Source: DASRAU01 sp036005805
GTDB taxonomy: Bacteria > Acidobacteriota > Polarisedimenticolia > Gp22-AA2
NCBI GenBank assembly: GCA_036005805.1
Contig: DASYQE010000086.1
Location: forward strand, 1-64,000
Direction of reading: 5' to 3'
DNA length: 64,000 nucleotides
Made by a program: the position numbers and the translations under genes. Numbering within the stretch: the first letter of the stretch is position 1; every line of letters starts with the position of its first letter. The notes beneath the pieces are model-generated. The model made no database searches, was not told the origin of the DNA, and saw only the letters and a list, made by a program, of their open reading frames with translations. Of this stretch, positions 51,928 to 60,435 are shown piece by piece.

Positions 51928-52862
51928 TCGTCGGCTGCCCGTCCTGCCGACGGCAGTTCCGCGTGGACGACACCCGCGTCCGCCCCGGGTCGAAGATGCG
52001 CTGCGCCCGCTGCGGCCACACGTTCGCCTCCGCCGAAAGCGGCGGGCCGCCCGACGCCGATCGCCCGACTCCGAGGGCAACTGGTTCGCGGCCGTCGGCC
52101 GCCGCGGCGGTGCGTCCCGCCGGGACGCCGTTCGCCCCGGTGGGCGGCGATGCGCCGCTGGTCCTCCTGGCCGACGCCGGACGTCCGGTCCGCAGCCTCC
52201 TCCGGCCGATCCTGGCGGAGCTCGGCTGCCGCGTGGAGACGGCCGACGACGGCACCGCCGCCTTCAAGGCGGTGGTGGCGCGCCACCCGATCGCCATCGT
52301 GGCCAGCGTGCACCTCGGAGGCCTGTCGGGCGTGGCGATCTGCGAAGGCGTGAAAGGCAGCCCGCATCTCAAGGACACGAAGGTCGCGCTCCTCGGCTCG
52401 GATCTCTCGGCCGACCTGTTCAACCGCGATACCGCGATGGCCTACGGCGCCGACGTCTTCCTCGAGGAGGGGATGGCGGAGGAAGCGCTGCGCGCGTCGC
52501 TGCGCGACATGCTGCCGGCGCTTCCGGAGCCCGAGTCCGACGATGCGGAGGCCGCGACCGGGAAGGACTGGGAGGGCTCCGACTTCGGCCTCGACGCGCT
52601 GCATCAGCAGGCTGCGCCGCGCGGCGGTCGGCCGGAGGAGGAGATCGCCCGCCTCGCCCGCCTGATGCTCTCCGATCTGAAGCTCTACAACCCCGATCGC
52701 TTCGCCCAGGCGCTGCGCAGCGGCCAGGTGCTGGAGATCTTCAAGGCCGAGCTTTCACGGGGCCGCGACCTGGTGGACCAGCGCTTCCCGCAGACGACCT
52801 CACGCCAGGAGATGCTCGCCGCCGCCCTGAAAGAGGGGATCGCGCGCGAAGGCGCTCACTGA
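51924..52862 (+). CDS. Zinc-ribbon protein with a degenerate receiver domain
   Basis: 312 residues, ATGA overlap. An MJ0042-type zinc ribbon (CPSCRRQF, CARCGHTF; four Cys), a Pro/Ala linker, a receiver fold (about 78-200: PLVLLADAGRPVRSLLRPIL, AVVARHPIAIVASVHLGGLS) and a helical C-terminus. In the receiver the acceptor Asp position is Ser (VASVHLGG) and the acidic pair is weakened (LADAG), so it is probably not phosphorylated. With the DUF4388 gene it forms a coupled signalling pair of unknown output. Confidence 0.8.
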   Translation: MIVGCPSCRRQFRVDDTRVRPGSKMRCARCGHTFASAESGGPPDADRPTPRATGSRPSAAAAVRPAGTPFAPVGGDAPLVLLADAGRPVRSLLRPILAELGCRVETADDGTAAFKAVVARHPIAIVASVHLGGLSGVAICEGVKGSPHLKDTKVALLGSDLSADLFNRDTAMAYGADVFLEEGMAEEALRASLRDMLPALPEPESDDAEAATGKDWEGSDFGLDALHQQAAPRGGRPEEEIARLARLMLSDLKLYNPDRFAQALRSGQVLEIFKAELSRGRDLVDQRFPQTTSRQEMLAAALKEGIAREGAH

Positions 52863-53404
52863 GTCACGTAAGCGAACAGGTTGACGTTCACCGTCTTGTC
52901 GGTGGTGTTGAACAGGCGCACCCGGTAACGAGGGAAGGCGAGCGTCTGGCGCGCCTGCTGTGAGGCGTGCATCCGGTCGGTGCCCTGGGTCAGGGCGGCG
53001 CGGATTTCGAGCGGGAACTGCAGCAGGCCGTCCTCCTCGTAGGCCCGCGTGACCGTCTCCTCGTCGGGAATGAGATACGCCCCGACCTCTCCGGCCTTGA
53101 GGGCCCGGCCGGCGGCGCGGCCGCTCAGGCTCAGGACGATGCCGGTGTAGCCCTCGGCCGTCACCACGCCGCCGTCGATGAGGCGGCCGCGCTCGGAGGG
53201 CTCGACCGGCGGCACGGTCAGATCCTTCAGGCTGATGAGCTGGGAGTGCGGGATCGCCAAAGGCACCGTGACCTCCCCCTGCACCCGCTGCACCTGCGGA
53301 AAGTTCATCACCCGCACCGGACGGACCGCCTCGTCGGCGGCCCCACGGGCCGGGAGCGCCAGGAGAACCAGAGCCAGGGCCAGGACGACGAACACGCCGC
53401 GCAT
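52856..53404 (-). CDS. Secreted protein of unknown function
   Basis: 182 residues with a clear signal peptide (MRGVFVVLALALVLLALPAR). Beta-rich (VRVMNFPQVQRVQGEVTVPL, TLAFPRYRVRLFNTTDKTVN). No domain recognised. Overlaps the convergent gene at 51924 by seven bases. Confidence 0.75.
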   Translation of the reverse strand: MRGVFVVLALALVLLALPARGAADEAVRPVRVMNFPQVQRVQGEVTVPLAIPHSQLISLKDLTVPPVEPSERGRLIDGGVVTAEGYTGIVLSLSGRAAGRALKAGEVGAYLIPDEETVTRAYEEDGLLQFPLEIRAALTQGTDRMHASQQARQTLAFPRYRVRLFNTTDKTVNVNLFAYVTQ

Positions 53405-53482
53405 CGGAAACCTCCCGCGAAAGGGCCGGTCCGCGGGCGCGGCCGGCGGGGTTTCACGCGGGACCGCTCCCGCGCGAAGGCG

Positions 53483-55453
53483 TCAGGATAGCGCGGCGCC
53501 GGAGACCAATCCCAGCCGGGGCACGGTGTCGATCCGGCGCGTCTTCTGCTGGCCCGGGCGGATCACCCGGTGCCAGTGGCACAGGACGTACAGCGCCCAC
53601 AGGATGCGGCCGTGGTCGGCGCGCCGCGCCGAGTGCTCGGTCATCCAGCGCTCGACCGCGGGCGCGGCGATGCCGCCCGCCTCCTCCAGCGCCGGGCGGC
53701 TCACCACCTCGCGGAAATGCGCCGCCAGCGGGCCGGTCATCCAGTCGCCCACCGGCACCTCGAAGCCGCGCTTGGGCGCGTCGAGGATGCGGTCGGGGAC
53801 GATCCCCCGCAGCGAGCGGCGCAGGAGACGCTTGCCGGACGAGGGGGAGAAGTGATCGGACGCCGGGCGCGACAGCGCCAGCTCGACGAGCGCCGGATCC
53901 AGGAAGGGGGCCCGCACCTCGAGCGCGTGGCGCATGCTGGTGCGATCGACCTTGGCGAGCATGTCGTCCGGCAGCGGCAGATCGACCTCGACCGCGAGCA
54001 CGCCGTCGAGACCGCGCCCGAAGCGGCGGTGGCGTTCCTCGACGAGGGAGCGGCCGAGATCGCGGTCGGCCACACCCGGCCGCAGCGCGCGCCGCGCCTC
54101 GGCGGGCAGGATCGCCATCCAGGCGGCGTGCGTCGCCGCGAGATCCGAACCGAGCCCGGCGAGGAGCTTGCGCGCCCGGTGCACCGTGCCGCCGACGCCG
54201 CCGCCATGGCGCGCCGGGAGCGGGCGCAGGACCGCGGCGATCAACGCGCGCGCCGCCGGCGGCAGGCGCGCCACGTGCCGCGACGCGGCGAGGGCCCGGT
54301 AGAGCCTGTAGCCGCCGAAGAGCTCGTCGCCGCCGTCCCCCGAGAGCGCCACGGTCAGCCCGGTGCGCGCCACGCGGGCGATGGCCGAGCACGGCAGGGC
54401 GCTCGAATCGGCGAACGGCTCGCCGAAAGAGCCCAGGGCCGTCGGGATCTCGTCCCGCAGCCGCGCCACGTCGAGGACCACCTCGGTGTGATGCGTCGCC
54501 AGCTCTCCCGCCAGGCGCCGCGCCTCCGGTCCCTCGTCGAACCAGCCGCAGCCGGGGAGCGCGATCGAATAGGTCCGGGGCGACTCCGGCAGGAAGCGCG
54601 ACATGAAGGTGACGACCGCCGACGAGTCGATGCCCCCCGAGAGGTAGGCGCCCAGCGGCACGTCCGACTCCAGCCGTGCCTTCACGGCCGCGGCGAGGGT
54701 CTCGCGCACGGCTTCCTCCGGAGGGCTCGCGGGGGCCGACTGCAGGCGCTCCTCGAGGCGGTAGTAGCGCCGCAGCCGCGAGCCTCCCTCGGTGTCGGCG
54801 CTGAGGTACGCCGCGTGCGGCAGCTTGCGCACGCCCCGGTAAATGGTCCACGGCGCCGGGATCCATCCGAACGTCAGGTACAGCTCCACCGCCTCGGGGT
54901 CGATGTCCGTCTCCACGCCTCCGTGCGCCAGGAGCGCGTCGATCTCCGACGCGAACAGGAGCCGGCCGTCGCTTTCGGCGTAGAAGAGCGGCTTCTCGCC
55001 GAAGCGGTCGCGCGCCAGGACGATGCGGCGTTCGCGGTTGTCCCAGAAGGCCAGTGCGAACATGCCGTTGAAGCGGGACAGCGCCTCCTCCGGTCCCCAG
55101 TGGAGCAGGGCGTGCAGCACCACCTCGGTGTCGGATCGGGAGCGGAAGGTGCGCCCGGCGTCGAGCAGCTCGCGCCGCAGCGCCGCAGTGTTGTACAGCT
55201 CGCCGTTGTAGACGAGGCAGCCGTTGTCCTGCGCATCGCGCATCGGTTGCGCCGCCGCCGAGGACAGGTCGATCACCTTGAGGCGCCGATGGCCGAGCGC
55301 CGCGGCGGCGCGGCCGAACCCGGCCCCCGCCCCGAGCAGGCGCACCGCCCCCTCGTCCGGGCCGCGATGGGAGAGCGCGTCGGTCATGGCGCGCACCGCG
55401 TCATGGCCGATCGGCTGTCCGTCGAGGCTTAAGGCGCCGGCGATGCCGCACAT
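53483..55453 (-). CDS. asnB: Asparagine synthase-type amidotransferase of the polysaccharide operon
   Basis: 656 residues from ATG 55453 (MCGIAGALSL, catalytic Cys2). Class II glutaminase domain (RGPDEG, CLVYNGELYN, RSDTEVVLHAL) and the synthetase domain with the pyrophosphate loop SGGIDSS near 269 and SGDGGDELFGGYRLYRAL. In exopolysaccharide loci such enzymes amidate sugar acids or other carboxylates rather than make free asparagine. Overlaps the GT4 gene before it by 25 bases and is the last gene of the operon. Confidence 0.92.
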   Translation of the reverse strand: MCGIAGALSLDGQPIGHDAVRAMTDALSHRGPDEGAVRLLGAGAGFGRAAAALGHRRLKVIDLSSAAAQPMRDAQDNGCLVYNGELYNTAALRRELLDAGRTFRSRSDTEVVLHALLHWGPEEALSRFNGMFALAFWDNRERRIVLARDRFGEKPLFYAESDGRLLFASEIDALLAHGGVETDIDPEAVELYLTFGWIPAPWTIYRGVRKLPHAAYLSADTEGGSRLRRYYRLEERLQSAPASPPEEAVRETLAAAVKARLESDVPLGAYLSGGIDSSAVVTFMSRFLPESPRTYSIALPGCGWFDEGPEARRLAGELATHHTEVVLDVARLRDEIPTALGSFGEPFADSSALPCSAIARVARTGLTVALSGDGGDELFGGYRLYRALAASRHVARLPPAARALIAAVLRPLPARHGGGVGGTVHRARKLLAGLGSDLAATHAAWMAILPAEARRALRPGVADRDLGRSLVEERHRRFGRGLDGVLAVEVDLPLPDDMLAKVDRTSMRHALEVRAPFLDPALVELALSRPASDHFSPSSGKRLLRRSLRGIVPDRILDAPKRGFEVPVGDWMTGPLAAHFREVVSRPALEEAGGIAAPAVERWMTEHSARRADHGRILWALYVLCHWHRVIRPGQQKTRRIDTVPRLGLVSGAALS

Positions 55454-56691
55454 CGCTCCGCCCTCCCTCCGACGACCGCCGCGGCCTCCGGCCGCTCCGG
55501 CGTCGTCTCCTCGTCCAAAGGTGAGTGCCACAGCGCCCGCACGGCCGCGGCGGTGCGCTTCCAGGCATGCTCCGCCGCGAAGCGGCGGCCGTACTCTCCC
55601 AGGCGGCGGCGCCGGTGGGGGTCGTCGAGCAGCGCCGTGATCGCCTCCGCCAGCGCCGCGGGATCCTCGGCCGGCAGGATGAGCCCGCTGCCGCCGTCGC
55701 GCACCGCTTCGGGGATGCCTCCGGTGCGGCCGCCGATCACCGGCAGGCCGTGGCTGCTGGCTTCGAGAAGCGCCAGGCCGAAGCCTTCGAGACCGTCGTA
55801 GCGTCCGGTGCTGCGGCTGAGCAGGACGAAGATCGTGCCGAGTCCGTAGTGCGCCGCGCGCTCGTGATCGGGGACGCGGCCGGCGAAAACCACGGCGTCG
55901 GCGACGCCGGCGCGCGCGGCCCTGGCCGCGAGGGCCTCGCGGTGCGGGCCGTCCCCGACGATGAGATAGCGCAGGCCGGGATGCCGGCGCAGCATGGCGG
56001 GCAGCGCCGCGATCACCATGTCGTGCCCCTTGGCCTCGACCAGCCGCGCCACGGTCAGGAGGACCGGTCCGTCTCCGAGCCCGTAACGCTGCCGCAGCGA
56101 CGCCACGTCGCTCGCGGACGAGGCTTTCGGCACGTCGACGCCCATCGGCAGGATGACGATGCGGCTCGCCGCCCCCGGGTAGTGGCGCGACAGGAGCCCG
56201 GAGGTGAACCGGCTGTTGACGATCACCGCGTCGGCTCCCGCCAGAACCCAGCGGATGAGTCCCGCCCAGACGGGACGGTCGTGGAAATCGAAGACATCGG
56301 CCCCGTGGACGAAGACGGCGTAGGGCAGGTGGAACGCGGAGGCGAGCAGCCGCATCGGCACGCCGAGCGACAGCACCTGGCCGCACAGGAGATAGCGCAC
56401 CCGGTGTCGCAGCAGCAGGCGCGTGAGATGCGCCCCGGCCAGGAGACCGCGCGCCATGCGCCGGCCGGTCCCGCCGTGCGCCGGCACCCGCCCGCGCTCG
56501 ACGCGGCAGAGCAGGGACGCGTCGATGTCCCGGTCGCCCGCGAGCCGCGGCGCCCAGACGACGACCTCTCCGGGCGGCAGGTGGCGCGCGAGGCCGTGGT
56601 AAAGCGTCGCCTCGCCCCCGATGATCGGCGGGAAGTCGAACGCCGCGAGCAGTGCTTTGCCCGTCCCGCGGCGGTGGTCGGGTGCGCTCAT
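55429..56691 (-). CDS. Glycosyltransferase family 4
   Basis: 420 residues from ATG 56691, overlapping the previous gene by four bases (ATGA). GT-B fold: AAFDFPPIIGGEATLYHGLA and FVHGADVFDF in the acceptor half, PVLLTVARLVEAKGHDMVIA, YLIVGDGPHRE, and the donor-site E-x7-E type segment GLEGFGLALLEASSHGLPVI. A retaining transferase that adds a sugar to the lipid-linked glycan. The linkage is unknown. Confidence 0.92.
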   Translation of the reverse strand: MSAPDHRRGTGKALLAAFDFPPIIGGEATLYHGLARHLPPGEVVVWAPRLAGDRDIDASLLCRVERGRVPAHGGTGRRMARGLLAGAHLTRLLLRHRVRYLLCGQVLSLGVPMRLLASAFHLPYAVFVHGADVFDFHDRPVWAGLIRWVLAGADAVIVNSRFTSGLLSRHYPGAASRIVILPMGVDVPKASSASDVASLRQRYGLGDGPVLLTVARLVEAKGHDMVIAALPAMLRRHPGLRYLIVGDGPHREALAARAARAGVADAVVFAGRVPDHERAAHYGLGTIFVLLSRSTGRYDGLEGFGLALLEASSHGLPVIGGRTGGIPEAVRDGGSGLILPAEDPAALAEAITALLDDPHRRRRLGEYGRRFAAEHAWKRTAAAVRALWHSPLDEETTPERPEAAAVVGGRAERCAASPAP

Positions 56692-57818
56692 CCGCGCTCC
56701 TCGCCGAGCGCGGCCGCGGGCGGCGCCAGCGGAGCGTGCCGGCGGCGGGCCGCCCCGACGAGGATCTCGACCACGAGCAGCACCAGCACCGCGTGGAGGA
56801 TCAGGATGACCGCGAGGCCGCTGCCGGCGTGCCTCAGCCCCAGCGCCGACAGCCCGACCCCCAGCGCCAGCGTCAGGATGAGGGCGAGCGCCCGGCGCGA
56901 ACCACCCAGCACCTCGGCGAAGCGGTGGTGGATGTGATCGCGGCCGGTGTAGTCGATCCACTGGCGGAAGGTGCGCACCCGCCCCGAGACGATGCGCGCG
57001 AGCGTCGTCTGCACCATGTCGTAGATGAGGACGCTGAAGATGAGGATCGGCGTGGCCAGGGCCGCCAGCGGATCCTTCTCGGCCCAGTCCTCCTTGATCG
57101 CCAGGGCCGCGAGCAGGAAGCCGACGCTGGCGCTGCCCGAGTCGCCCAGGAAGATCGACGCCGGGCGACCGTGCGGGCGCAGGTTGTGCGGCAGGAAGCC
57201 GAGGAGCGCCCCGGCGAGTGCGGCCGCCGCCGGCAGCAGCACCACCTGGCCGCCGGCCGCGGCGGAGATCCCGAGGAGGACGGCGATGAGGGCGCCGAGC
57301 CCCGCGGCGAGCCCGTCGATGCCGTCGATGAAGTTGTAGGCGTTGGTGAGCCCGACGATCCACAGGAGGGTCAGGATCGCGTCGATGGCCGTCCCGGCCG
57401 CGCCCGGCACCAGGTGCAGCCGCACCCCGGCCGCCATGACGAAGAGGCCGCAGCCGATCTGGAGCACCAGCCGCAGGCGCGCCGACAGCCCGCGCGTGTC
57501 GTCGATCGCGCCGGCGGTCATCAGCGCGAGGGCGGCGAGCGCGATGGCGAGCAGCTCGCGATCGTCGAGCGCCCGGCGGCCGAGCACGAGCAGGAAGGCG
57601 GTGACCACGGCGACGCCGCCGAGACGCGGGGTCGGGATGAGATGCGGCTTGCGCGCCTCCGGGTGGTCGAGCGCGCCGGCGCCGATGGCCATGAGCCGCG
57701 CTCCTGGCGTCAGGCCGTAGGCGGCGAGAAAGGCGGCGGCGGCGATCTCCGCCGGGCCGGCGGCGGGAGGGCGAAGCAGGAACCAGACGGCCGCGGTCAG
57801 GAGCGCGACGACAGGCAC
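56688..57818 (-). CDS. Undecaprenyl-phosphate sugar-1-phosphate transferase (WecA/MraY family)
   Basis: 376 residues with about ten membrane helices. Starts a glycan by moving HexNAc-1-phosphate from a UDP-sugar to undecaprenyl phosphate. KPHLIPTPRLGG, AGAIDDTRGLSARLR, NAYNFIDGIDGLAAG, FLGDSGSASVGF and the HIHHR motif (TGRDHIHHRFAEV) place it with WecA-like rather than MraY proteins. It is the likely committed step of this operon. Confidence 0.93.
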   Translation of the reverse strand: MPVVALLTAAVWFLLRPPAAGPAEIAAAAFLAAYGLTPGARLMAIGAGALDHPEARKPHLIPTPRLGGVAVVTAFLLVLGRRALDDRELLAIALAALALMTAGAIDDTRGLSARLRLVLQIGCGLFVMAAGVRLHLVPGAAGTAIDAILTLLWIVGLTNAYNFIDGIDGLAAGLGALIAVLLGISAAAGGQVVLLPAAAALAGALLGFLPHNLRPHGRPASIFLGDSGSASVGFLLAALAIKEDWAEKDPLAALATPILIFSVLIYDMVQTTLARIVSGRVRTFRQWIDYTGRDHIHHRFAEVLGGSRRALALILTLALGVGLSALGLRHAGSGLAVILILHAVLVLLVVEILVGAARRRHAPLAPPAAALGEERG

Positions 57819-58933
57819 GCCGTCACCTCGCCGATCACGCGATCCACCTCCGCGCTGCTGAAGGCCGCCGAGAGCGGCAGCGAGACCCAGCGGCCCTGCG
57901 CCTCGTCGGCTCCGGGACAGGGAGCGCTGCCGCCGACCAGGCGGTGCAGCGGCCGGTGCACGGGGAGGCGGGCCTGGATCCCCGCCTTGCGCAGGCGATC
58001 GATCAGTTCGCCGGCGCGCCCCGGCAGGCCGAGCAGGTAGCGATGGAAGACCGGCTGGGCGGTCGGGTGCAGCCGCGGCCGCGAGCCGAGGCCCTGGAAA
58101 GCCTCTTCGTAGCGCTCCACGATGGCGCGGCGGCGGGTCACGACGACGGCGAGCCGGCCGACCTGCACGGCCGCGACCGCGGCGTGCAGGTCGCCCATCA
58201 GGCCGTTGAGACGCAGCACGGCGTCATCCTTCTCGTCGTGGCCGGCGAGATCGCGCGCGGTGCGCACGATCGACGGATCGCCGCTGGCGAGCCCGCCTCC
58301 CGGGCCCCCGCACGTCAGGAGCTTCGTGGGGCCGAAGGAGAACACCGACGCGTCTCCCGCGCTGCCGACCGGCCGCCCCTGCAGGCGGGCGCCGGGGGAC
58401 TGGGCGCAGTCCTCGATGACGGCCCGCCCCGCCGCGCGGTACGGCTCGACCGGAATCGGAAGACCAAACGGGTGCACCAGCACGACGGCGCGGGCCGCGG
58501 CCGCGGGTCCTTTCCGCAGGCTGTCGGGGTCCAGCGCCAGCGTGTCGGGATCGACGTCGCAGACGATGGGTCGTCCCCCCGCTCCCGCCACGGCGTGCAG
58601 GAGCGCGGCGCAGGTCCAGGAAGGGACGACGACGCCGTCCCCGTCGCGCACCCCGAGGGCGCGCAGCGCCAGCGTCAGCGCGGTCGTCCCGGAGTTGAGC
58701 GCCACGGCATCGGCCGCGCCGGCCAGGCGGCTCAGGAGTCCCTCGAACCGCGCCGCCTCGGCTCCGGGAGCGAGGCGGGCCGATCGGAGGACGCGCAGGG
58801 CCGCCGCCTCCTCGTCCACCCCGAGGAACGGGCGGGCATGCGGCACCACGAGCGCGGGCCGTCTCAGGGCCGGCCAGGGCTCCGCGGCGGCGGGCCGCTC
58901 GGCGCTCTTGGGACGCAGGGCGGGGGATTTCAC
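57797..58933 (-). CDS. DegT/DnrJ/EryC1 sugar aminotransferase
   Basis: 378 residues, overlapping the WecA-type gene by 22 bases. A PLP enzyme for 3- or 4-amino nucleotide sugars: LNSGTTALTLALRALGV, VVVPSWTCAALLHAV, VIEDCAQSPGARL and the Schiff-base Lys in SFGPTKLLTCGG. The N-terminal 30 residues are Pro/Ala-rich extra sequence. The product cannot be named. Confidence 0.92.
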   Translation of the reverse strand: MKSPALRPKSAERPAAAEPWPALRRPALVVPHARPFLGVDEEAAALRVLRSARLAPGAEAARFEGLLSRLAGAADAVALNSGTTALTLALRALGVRDGDGVVVPSWTCAALLHAVAGAGGRPIVCDVDPDTLALDPDSLRKGPAAAARAVVLVHPFGLPIPVEPYRAAGRAVIEDCAQSPGARLQGRPVGSAGDASVFSFGPTKLLTCGGPGGGLASGDPSIVRTARDLAGHDEKDDAVLRLNGLMGDLHAAVAAVQVGRLAVVVTRRRAIVERYEEAFQGLGSRPRLHPTAQPVFHRYLLGLPGRAGELIDRLRKAGIQARLPVHRPLHRLVGGSAPCPGADEAQGRWVSLPLSAAFSSAEVDRVIGEVTACLSSRS

Positions 58934-59589
58934 GCCGCCTCCTCCTCGGGCTCCGAGCGCGTCTCCGGGTGGCCGGTGACGTTGATGAACAGGCGCAGCG
59001 GCGCGAACCCCTCGGCCCAGCGGACCCGTCCCTGCACGCCGCGGAAGTGCGCCGAGGCCTGGGCGATCTCGCTGATCGGCGTCCCCTCGATGCGGGTCTT
59101 GCCGATCTGGCTCTGGTGGCGGTGCAGCGCCTCGATCTTGCGATCCATCTCGCCGCCGATGTCGATGAAGACGGTCGGGGTGAAGTTGACCGTCGTCGGC
59201 CCCTCGTAGAACAGCACGTTGCGCGCCCAGCGGGTGGCGGAGATGGCGGCGCGCGCCACCAGGCGGTGATCCTGGTGCGTGTCCTCGGGGTAGTTGACGA
59301 AGATGAAGTCGGGGCGGGACTTTTTCAGGATGGACTCCATCCGGTCGATCAGGTGCCGCACGGAGGGGAGGAGCGTGTCGCGGTAGCCGCCCCAGTGGAC
59401 GTGCTTCGCCCCGAGCACCTGCGCCGCGTCGTTCTGCTCGCGGCGGCGCACCTTGGGGGAGCCGCCGCGCGCCCCGTCGGTCATGACCAGAAGCTCGATG
59501 TGCGCGTTCTTGCGGCCGTACTTGATGAGCGTCCCGCCGCAGCCGAACTCGATGTCGTCCGGGTGCGCCCCGATCGCCAGGATGCTCAT
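58930..59589 (-). CDS. PIG-L-family deacetylase
   Basis: 219 residues from ATG 59589; ATGA overlap. Zinc-dependent N-deacetylase of GlcNAc-type sugars: AIGAHPDDIEFGCGGTL with metal-binding HPDD, NYPEDTHQDHRLVARAA with the second His pair. The layout resembles BshB1-type enzymes, but its operon neighbours suggest deacetylation of a lipid-linked or nucleotide amino sugar. Confidence 0.92.
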   Translation of the reverse strand: MSILAIGAHPDDIEFGCGGTLIKYGRKNAHIELLVMTDGARGGSPKVRRREQNDAAQVLGAKHVHWGGYRDTLLPSVRHLIDRMESILKKSRPDFIFVNYPEDTHQDHRLVARAAISATRWARNVLFYEGPTTVNFTPTVFIDIGGEMDRKIEALHRHQSQIGKTRIEGTPISEIAQASAHFRGVQGRVRWAEGFAPLRLFINVTGHPETRSEPEEEAA

Positions 59590-59606
59590 GCGGCCTCCGC
59601 CCGGGT

Positions 59607-60362
59607 TCACGCGGCCTCCCGCAGCGGGGCGGCGGCGCGCAGGATCGGCCCCGGCCCGCAGTGGACGAGGTAGTCGACCGCCGACAGGTTCGCCTCGAAC
59701 CCGGGATGGCACTGCGCGTACACCGGTCCGTGGAAGTCCTGGAACGTGACGGTGATGCCGGCGCGCTGCCAGGCGGCGAGGTCCATGTAGTCGCGTCCGC
59801 CGGCGCCGGCGAGGTACTGGTCGGCGCCGAAGCGGCGGCACAGCGCGATGAGGCGCGCGTCCGGCCCGTCGGGAATGCCCGCGAGCGTCGACGCGAGGAT
59901 GGTCTCGGTGCGCACCTCGAAGAGGTCGGCGAGGAGCCGGATGCCCTCGATGTTCAGCTCGGCGAGACGCCGGAGCGGCCGCTGCAGCAGACGCTCCAGG
60001 GCCGGCAGGATGGTCTCCCTGTGCGGAGCCCGGGCGTACGCCTGGCGCAGCGTGGCGAGGTGCTTGCGGCGCCACGGGGCCGTCTCGTCGGCCTCCACCT
60101 CGTGGAAGCGGGCGGGGAAACGGGCGTGCACCGGGACGGTGAGCCACTGCCAGCCGGAGGCCCTGCGGATGCGATTACGATTCTGCCATTCGTTCTTCTT
60201 GTACTGCACCGTGTCGAGCAGCACGAACCGGTCGGCGCGGGCCATTTTGTCGAAATAGCCGAGCCACGGCAGGTACTGGGGCTGGTGCGCCGCGAGAATC
60301 AAACGTCCCTCCGCACGGGAAGACCCACCTCGCAACATAGGGATCGGATCACGCGCCCGCAA
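59607..60362 (-). CDS. WbqC-like family protein
   Basis: 251 residues from TTG 60362 (GAGGT upstream), or 243 from ATG 60338 which lacks a ribosome site. AAHQPQYLPWLGYFDKMARA, FVLLDTVQYKKNEWQNRNRI and GGRDYMDLAAWQRAGI are the WbqC signatures. These proteins sit in O-antigen and capsule loci next to DegT and formyl/acyl-transfer genes and are proposed to acylate amino sugars with an amino acid such as glycine. 17 bases before PIG-L. Confidence 0.9.
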   Translation of the reverse strand: MRARDPIPMLRGGSSRAEGRLILAAHQPQYLPWLGYFDKMARADRFVLLDTVQYKKNEWQNRNRIRRASGWQWLTVPVHARFPARFHEVEADETAPWRRKHLATLRQAYARAPHRETILPALERLLQRPLRRLAELNIEGIRLLADLFEVRTETILASTLAGIPDGPDARLIALCRRFGADQYLAGAGGRDYMDLAAWQRAGITVTFQDFHGPVYAQCHPGFEANLSAVDYLVHCGPGPILRAAAPLREAA

Positions 60363-60435
60363 CGTTGACCTCGCCGCCGTAGAGCCTCATGGGCGCCGCC
60401 GGCCGAACCGAAGCGATCGCAGGCTCCGTCCGTGC

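Noticed and set aside
53483..55453. Exosortase/PEP-CTERM locus suggested by AsnB and neighbours
   Set aside because: No exosortase, and the shared C-terminal domain of the secreted proteins lacks the hydrophobic helix and Arg tail of PEP-CTERM.
60361..60401. A 13-codon frame (MRLYGGEVNVAGA) before the WbqC gene
   Set aside because: Ends right after the WbqC TTG start; too short and without support as a leader peptide.
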